27,279 nucleotides of DNA from Candidatus Poseidoniaceae archaeon (GTDB lineage Archaea; Thermoplasmatota; Poseidoniia; Poseidoniales; Poseidoniaceae), in the NCBI GenBank assembly GCA_028822955.1, contig JAPKCL010000007.1:1-27279 (forward strand). The letters run 5' to 3'. The position numbers and the translations under genes were made by a program. Position 1 is the first letter of the stretch, and every line of letters starts with the position of its first letter. Of the stretch, positions 23,968 to 27,279 are shown in pieces. The notes under the pieces are model-generated. The model did no database searches and had not been told where the DNA came from. It saw nothing but the letters and a program-made list of their open reading frames with translations.

Positions 23968-24651
23968 CTATTCCGATTCTTGGATAGCTACGGGGGATTC
24001 GGGACCGTCTCGGCTTGCTCGCTCGTTACGGATGCTAAGAATAAGCATGAAAATTGCCAGCGAGGCAAATGCCATAACAGCATACAGAGCACTTTCTGTT
24101 GTTGAACGGGTTTGCATCACTTGCCCACCCTCACTTTCTTCTTCATCACACCCAGCTCCGAAACAGTCACCAATACTTGGCTGACCAGGCTCTTGATGGA
24201 TGTCAGGGTGAACGGTAATCGAGTGATTCCACACATGTGTTGTCGAATTGTTGACCATACGTTCAACTTGATAAGCATATAATCCGGCAGAATTATTTCC
24301 AAAAACAAGTTCATGGGATACCGCACATGATTCATCCACTAACGTGCCGTTTTCATCGAGAGTACATGTGCGAGTTAGCCACACAGATACATTATCTTCA
24401 GCACCATTAAACGCACCATCTTGATTAAGGTCAATTCGAATCTGCATGGATGTATTTTCTGTTGAATCCCGCATGCGGAATACGATTCCATTTCCTTCAA
24501 CAAAAGCAACATCAGTCACGTTTCCTGGGCGCACATCATCTTCAACGAGAATTACATTCAGTGTTTCCTGCTCATGGGCAGATACCAGCGGAGTGAGGAG
24601 AATCAAAACCAAGAAAAAACTCTGAGCCTTGAACCAAAGCCTCTCCGACAT
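23968..24651 (-). CDS. Exported, membrane-anchored protein with EF-hand-type loop and predicted N-terminal His
   Basis: 227 aa. A signal peptide (1-25) ends in LVSA, so the mature chain would begin His26-Glu-Gln-Glu. An extracellular beta-rich domain follows. Asp74 to Glu85 (DLNQDGAFNGAE) matches the 12-residue EF-hand/dockerin calcium loop at positions 1, 3, 5, 6 and 12. Cys96/Cys109 and Cys163/Cys168 could form disulfides. Several NxS/T sites are present. A C-terminal helix (about 187-206) anchors it, leaving a short charged tail inside. Family not recognised. It is divergent from the LVIVD-propeller/SCO1 pair and shares a TATA region with it. An N-terminal His in an exported protein next to a copper chaperone recalls copper-binding His-brace proteins (CopC, LPMO), but that is inference. 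Confidence 0.75.
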   Translation of the reverse strand: MSERLWFKAQSFFLVLILLTPLVSAHEQETLNVILVEDDVRPGNVTDVAFVEGNGIVFRMRDSTENTSMQIRIDLNQDGAFNGAEDNVSVWLTRTCTLDENGTLVDESCAVSHELVFGNNSAGLYAYQVERMVNNSTTHVWNHSITVHPDIHQEPGQPSIGDCFGAGCDEEESEGGQVMQTRSTTESALYAVMAFASLAIFMLILSIRNERASRDGPESPVAIQESE

Positions 24652-24671
24652 ACTTCTGCCTTCACAACCTT

Positions 24672-24679
24672 ACATAAAG
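24672..24679. promoter_or_regulatory. Shared TATA-like box for divergent genes
   Basis: ACATAAAG on the plus strand and CTTTATGT on the minus strand are the same bases. The centre lies 25 nt from the minus-strand ATG at 24651, which predicts a leaderless mRNA, and 35 nt from the plus-strand ATG at 24711, which predicts about 10 nt of leader. The whole gap is 59 bp and has no other good box, so a single near-symmetric element may drive both directions. Confidence 0.45.
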
Positions 24680-24710
24680 ACAAAACGGAAGAGTATCCCG
24701 TCGAGTGAAT

Positions 24711-26498
24711 ATGGGAGCGAAGGAAGTCGGCCTCGGCATTTTCATTGTCGCCCTTCTTGGTTCAGCCTCAATCCTTACTTTTGGCCTTTCATCTTCATCT
24801 GATGAAGTCACGATGACGGTGCAAAATTATGATGACCCATTGTTCCAAGGCGAGGGCCATGACCACTCAAACGCATCACAGCACGTCGCTGGTACTGATA
24901 ATATGGAACTTCTTGATTATAATTCACTCACGACAACAGGGAATGCAGAAATTCAAGTCGCTACAACTCCTGACGGTGATACCTATGCTTATCTCGCAGG
25001 CTGGAACGACATGCACATTGTCGATGTTACCGACCCAGAAAACTCGACGGTAACTGGAGTTTACAACGACCCGAATACGCAAGTTCTTGATGTAAAATAT
25101 CTCGAATATAACGGCCGAGAATATATTCTTCAACAAAACCAACTCATCGACCCCGGTAATGCTGATCCGAATGTTGGTGAATGGAGCGACCCTGTCCAAG
25201 TTTCAGTCAATCTAATCGATGTTACTGATAAGACGAATCCAACATGGATTGATTCTTGGTATGATGTCGACCACCCAAGCGGTCCACACAATATCTACAC
25301 GCAAATGATTGATGGAGAATGGTACGTATTTATCGCCAATCCCGATTATGAACAGTGTAACGATGCAATTGGTGAAGCCTGTGGAGGCGTTACTATTGCA
25401 CACCTCAATCTTGATGGCTCTGCGTCCCGAAACTTACCCGGTGTTCCAGCATCAGGCCTCGGTCATACGATTATCAAAGTCGGTGAATATGAGGTTGCGT
25501 GGGAAGCGACCAATGGTGGCTGGATTTACATCCACGACATGACGGTTCAACTTTGGCCTGGTGAAGACCCAAACGACCCCCGCTACGGTCATACATTCAT
25601 TTACGGAAGTTACTGGGAGGCAGGACTTCGAATTGCAGATGTTACTAATGTTCCGCATCCAGTCAATTCTCCAGAAGAATACACCTTTCATGCCACACTT
25701 TGCAAAACAGGACAAGGTAATCCACTACAATGCCGCTGGCGAGCCGAAGAAGTTGGCCAGTGGATGGAATTCCTCGACTTAGATGAAGACGGTAACCCTG
25801 ATAGCGGAACGAATGGCAATGTAAACGGCGGCCGTGTTTCTTACATTCATTATGCCGAACCTTTCCCAACAATGGTTGATTTGTCCCACGTCGGCTATTC
25901 TGATGAGCCCGTTCATTTTGTAACCGCGGCGGTAGAAGTTCTCTCAACAAATGTTGGTACAGGCATCATCTACCTCATTGACACAACCGATTACACAATG
26001 GTTGACGGCCAATTTAAATTCCAACCCAAACTTATCCGGGACTGGGAGATTCCGTGGGCAAGTGACCACTGCTACGGAGCAGATTGCGAAGCCTATCCAG
26101 ACTCGGATGAATGGCTCCTCTTCTCTCCACACAACCTCGACAGTGCTTATTTCGAAACAAATGAATCAACAGATCAAAGCCACGGCGGGGGCTGGGATGG
26201 GCGCCTTTACATTTCACATTATCACGCAGGTTTGTGGGTCATCGACGTTGAAACCCTCGTTGCACCGACCAATCCAGACGACCGAATCGCAACTCATTTT
26301 GAGGCAACTGTAGGGTGGTATTTACCCCATGGAGAAGATGGCGTACCTCTTGACTCGAGCTTCTATGATTTCGGCTGGGTTCCTTTCCTCTGGGCGGTTG
26401 AACACCATAACGGCATTACCTATGCTTCTTGTATTTCGACAGGGTTGTACATTGTCCAACTTGAAACCGACATCGCTTATCTTGGGCAATTGATTTGA
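24711..26498 (+). CDS. Membrane-anchored extracellular LVIVD-repeat beta-propeller protein
   Basis: 595 aa from ATG 24711; GTG 24705 would add two residues. A single N-terminal hydrophobic helix (about 5-27) acts as signal-anchor, so the bulk is outside. A His-rich stretch follows (GEGHDHSNASQH). The body contains LVIVD-type blades: MHIVDVTDPENSTVTGVY, VNLIDVTDKTNPTWIDSWY, LRIADVTNVPHP and LWVIDVETL. Conserved-looking histidines occur in SGPHNIYTQ, FSPHNLDSAYF and YISHYHAGLW. A D-x-D-x-D-G loop (DLDEDGNPDS) may bind calcium. LVIVD proteins are surface beta-propellers of mostly unknown activity. The SCO1 gene starts 10 bp downstream, suggesting that this or a partner protein is a copper enzyme. 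I considered the related SBP56 methanethiol oxidase, but its signature is not evident. Confidence 0.8.
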   Translation: MGAKEVGLGIFIVALLGSASILTFGLSSSSDEVTMTVQNYDDPLFQGEGHDHSNASQHVAGTDNMELLDYNSLTTTGNAEIQVATTPDGDTYAYLAGWNDMHIVDVTDPENSTVTGVYNDPNTQVLDVKYLEYNGREYILQQNQLIDPGNADPNVGEWSDPVQVSVNLIDVTDKTNPTWIDSWYDVDHPSGPHNIYTQMIDGEWYVFIANPDYEQCNDAIGEACGGVTIAHLNLDGSASRNLPGVPASGLGHTIIKVGEYEVAWEATNGGWIYIHDMTVQLWPGEDPNDPRYGHTFIYGSYWEAGLRIADVTNVPHPVNSPEEYTFHATLCKTGQGNPLQCRWRAEEVGQWMEFLDLDEDGNPDSGTNGNVNGGRVSYIHYAEPFPTMVDLSHVGYSDEPVHFVTAAVEVLSTNVGTGIIYLIDTTDYTMVDGQFKFQPKLIRDWEIPWASDHCYGADCEAYPDSDEWLLFSPHNLDSAYFETNESTDQSHGGGWDGRLYISHYHAGLWVIDVETLVAPTNPDDRIATHFEATVGWYLPHGEDGVPLDSSFYDFGWVPFLWAVEHHNGITYASCISTGLYIVQLETDIAYLGQLI

Positions 26499-26508
26499 GG
26501 GAATTGCA

Positions 26509-27171
26509 ATGAGTTCAAAGGTTCTGATGGCCGCACTTCTTTCATTCACACTTCTCTCTGCAGGATGTACCGGGGTCGAAAGCAACAACCTCTTTTTCCA
26601 TGGTGAAGACATCTCACCATCAATTGCTGTTGAAGGGTTTACCCTCACCGATAGTATGGGTCAAGATTGGAATTATCTCAACCAAACCGAAGGTAAGGTT
26701 GTTGTCATTGCCTTTTTATTCACGAATTGTATTGATATTTGTCCAATTGTCACTGAAAACCTTCGATGGGTTCACAGCCAATTAAGTGAAGAGGAACACA
26801 ATAACACACAATTTTTGACGATTACCGTCGATCCCTGGAGAGACGATACAACCGCCCTCTCTGAATGGATACAATATCGAAACGCTTCGTGGCCACACCT
26901 TACAACGAATTCCACCGATGAAAATTCACCATCATTCATCACCATGAGGTCGGTTTGGGAGAACTTTGCTGTAGGCTTATCGATCGAAGAAACAGCAGAG
27001 AATGAGTCGAACACCTCAGCAAGACACCACCCCGATGCCTACAGTGTCAACCATTCAACCGGCACAGTTTTGGTTGATTCAAATGGGCTGCAACGTGTTT
27101 GGTGGGGCGATAACGACTGGCTGACCGATTTGGTTTTAGTAGATATTCGGACGCTTCTTGAAGACGGCTGA
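26509..27171 (+). CDS. SCO1/SenC-family copper chaperone/thioredoxin-like lipoprotein
   Basis: 220 aa. The lipobox LLSAGC (Cys20) marks a lipoprotein. The thioredoxin-fold domain carries Cys74-x3-Cys78-Pro (NCIDICP) and the distal His182 (YSVNHSTG), the three ligands by which SCO1 binds copper, plus TITVDPWRD typical of the family. Known members deliver copper to the CuA site of cytochrome c oxidase or to other exported copper proteins. It lies 10 bp after the LVIVD gene, so co-transcription is likely. There is no oxidase subunit gene in the window, which points to a client among the neighbours or elsewhere. Confidence 0.93.
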   Translation: MSSKVLMAALLSFTLLSAGCTGVESNNLFFHGEDISPSIAVEGFTLTDSMGQDWNYLNQTEGKVVVIAFLFTNCIDICPIVTENLRWVHSQLSEEEHNNTQFLTITVDPWRDDTTALSEWIQYRNASWPHLTTNSTDENSPSFITMRSVWENFAVGLSIEETAENESNTSARHHPDAYSVNHSTGTVLVDSNGLQRVWWGDNDWLTDLVLVDIRTLLEDG

Positions 27172-27191
27172 GATTGGTAATTGTAACGTAT

Positions 27192-27279
27192 ATGCATTCA
27201 AGGGTACCCTTTGCAACACTATTTCTGAAAAGCAAAATCACAATTCGTTTGGAACTGGTGACTGGTCCATGTGTAAGAA
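27192..27279 (+). CDS. Possible 5' fragment of a CDS running off the right edge
   Basis: ATG 27192 opens a frame with no stop for 29 codons to the end of the window (MHSRVPFATLF ... ELVTGPCVR). It begins 20 bp after the SCO1 stop, on the same strand. The fragment is too short to identify, and a 29-codon open frame can occur by chance. Confidence 0.3.
   Translation, partial: MHSRVPFATLFLKSKITIRLELVTGPCVR

Noticed and set aside
24711..26498. SBP56-type methanethiol oxidase next to SCO1
   Set aside because: The SCO1 pairing is suggestive, but the repeats are of LVIVD type, the length and N-terminal anchor differ, and I could not see SBP56 signature segments. Kept only as an analogy.
1..27279. 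tRNA/rRNA genes, CRISPR arrays, insertion sequences, phage genes
   Set aside because: No regular repeat-spacer pattern, transposase, integrase or T-arm-like sequence in a foldable context was seen in the intergenic stretches by eye.

Overview
The window looks like a piece of a Marine Group II (Poseidoniales-type) planktonic euryarchaeote genome. The evidence is a geranylgeranylglyceryl phosphate synthase (archaeal ether-lipid enzyme), a type-1 rhodopsin two genes away, archaeal TATA-like boxes about 25 nt before short or absent leaders, very tight packing, and many bacterial-like genes (UvrA, RluA, PurL/PurQ, M28 lipoprotein, SCO1, fatty-acid desaturase). The taxonomic call is an inference from gene content; no rRNA gene is present. 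I saw no tRNA, rRNA, CRISPR array, insertion sequence or prophage.

Layout. (1) 1-4129: the 3' end of a coiled-coil protein meets a convergent GGGP synthase. Divergent from that is an ABC exporter, followed by a rhodopsin with its own TATA box and strongly C-biased codons. (2) 16733 down to 4121: a long minus-strand run of beta-CASP nuclease, small zinc-ribbon protein, TauE/SafE transporter, MoeA, RluA-type pseudouridine synthase, UvrA, PurSL, PurQ and a membrane acyltransferase. Gaps are short; purL and purQ overlap by one base. A perfect GC-rich palindrome sits between the purL TATA-like box and its start. (3) 16785-17164: the longest gene-poor stretch, with a 12-bp direct repeat and a possible leader mini-ORF. 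(4) 17165-20053 (+): 2x[4Fe-4S] ferredoxin, unidentified Rossmann-type protein, three-His-box desaturase, and AlaX. The first three could form an electron-transfer/desaturation unit, which would be unusual in an organism with isoprenoid lipids. (5) 20121-21848: a zinc-binding acidic protein divergent from an M50 intramembrane protease. (6) 21870-23594 (-): secreted M28 peptidase lipoprotein. (7) 23812-27171: a 51-codon ORF, an exported membrane-anchored protein with an EF-hand-type loop and a predicted N-terminal His, a divergently transcribed LVIVD-repeat propeller, and a SCO1/SenC lipoprotein. This is a candidate cell-surface copper or redox unit. A possible CDS runs off the right edge.

The best candidates for undescribed biology are the SCO1/LVIVD/EF-hand surface cluster, the ferredoxin-flavoprotein-desaturase unit, the rhodopsin with Lys in place of the usual proton-donor Glu, and the purL palindrome. 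None could be tested by database search here.
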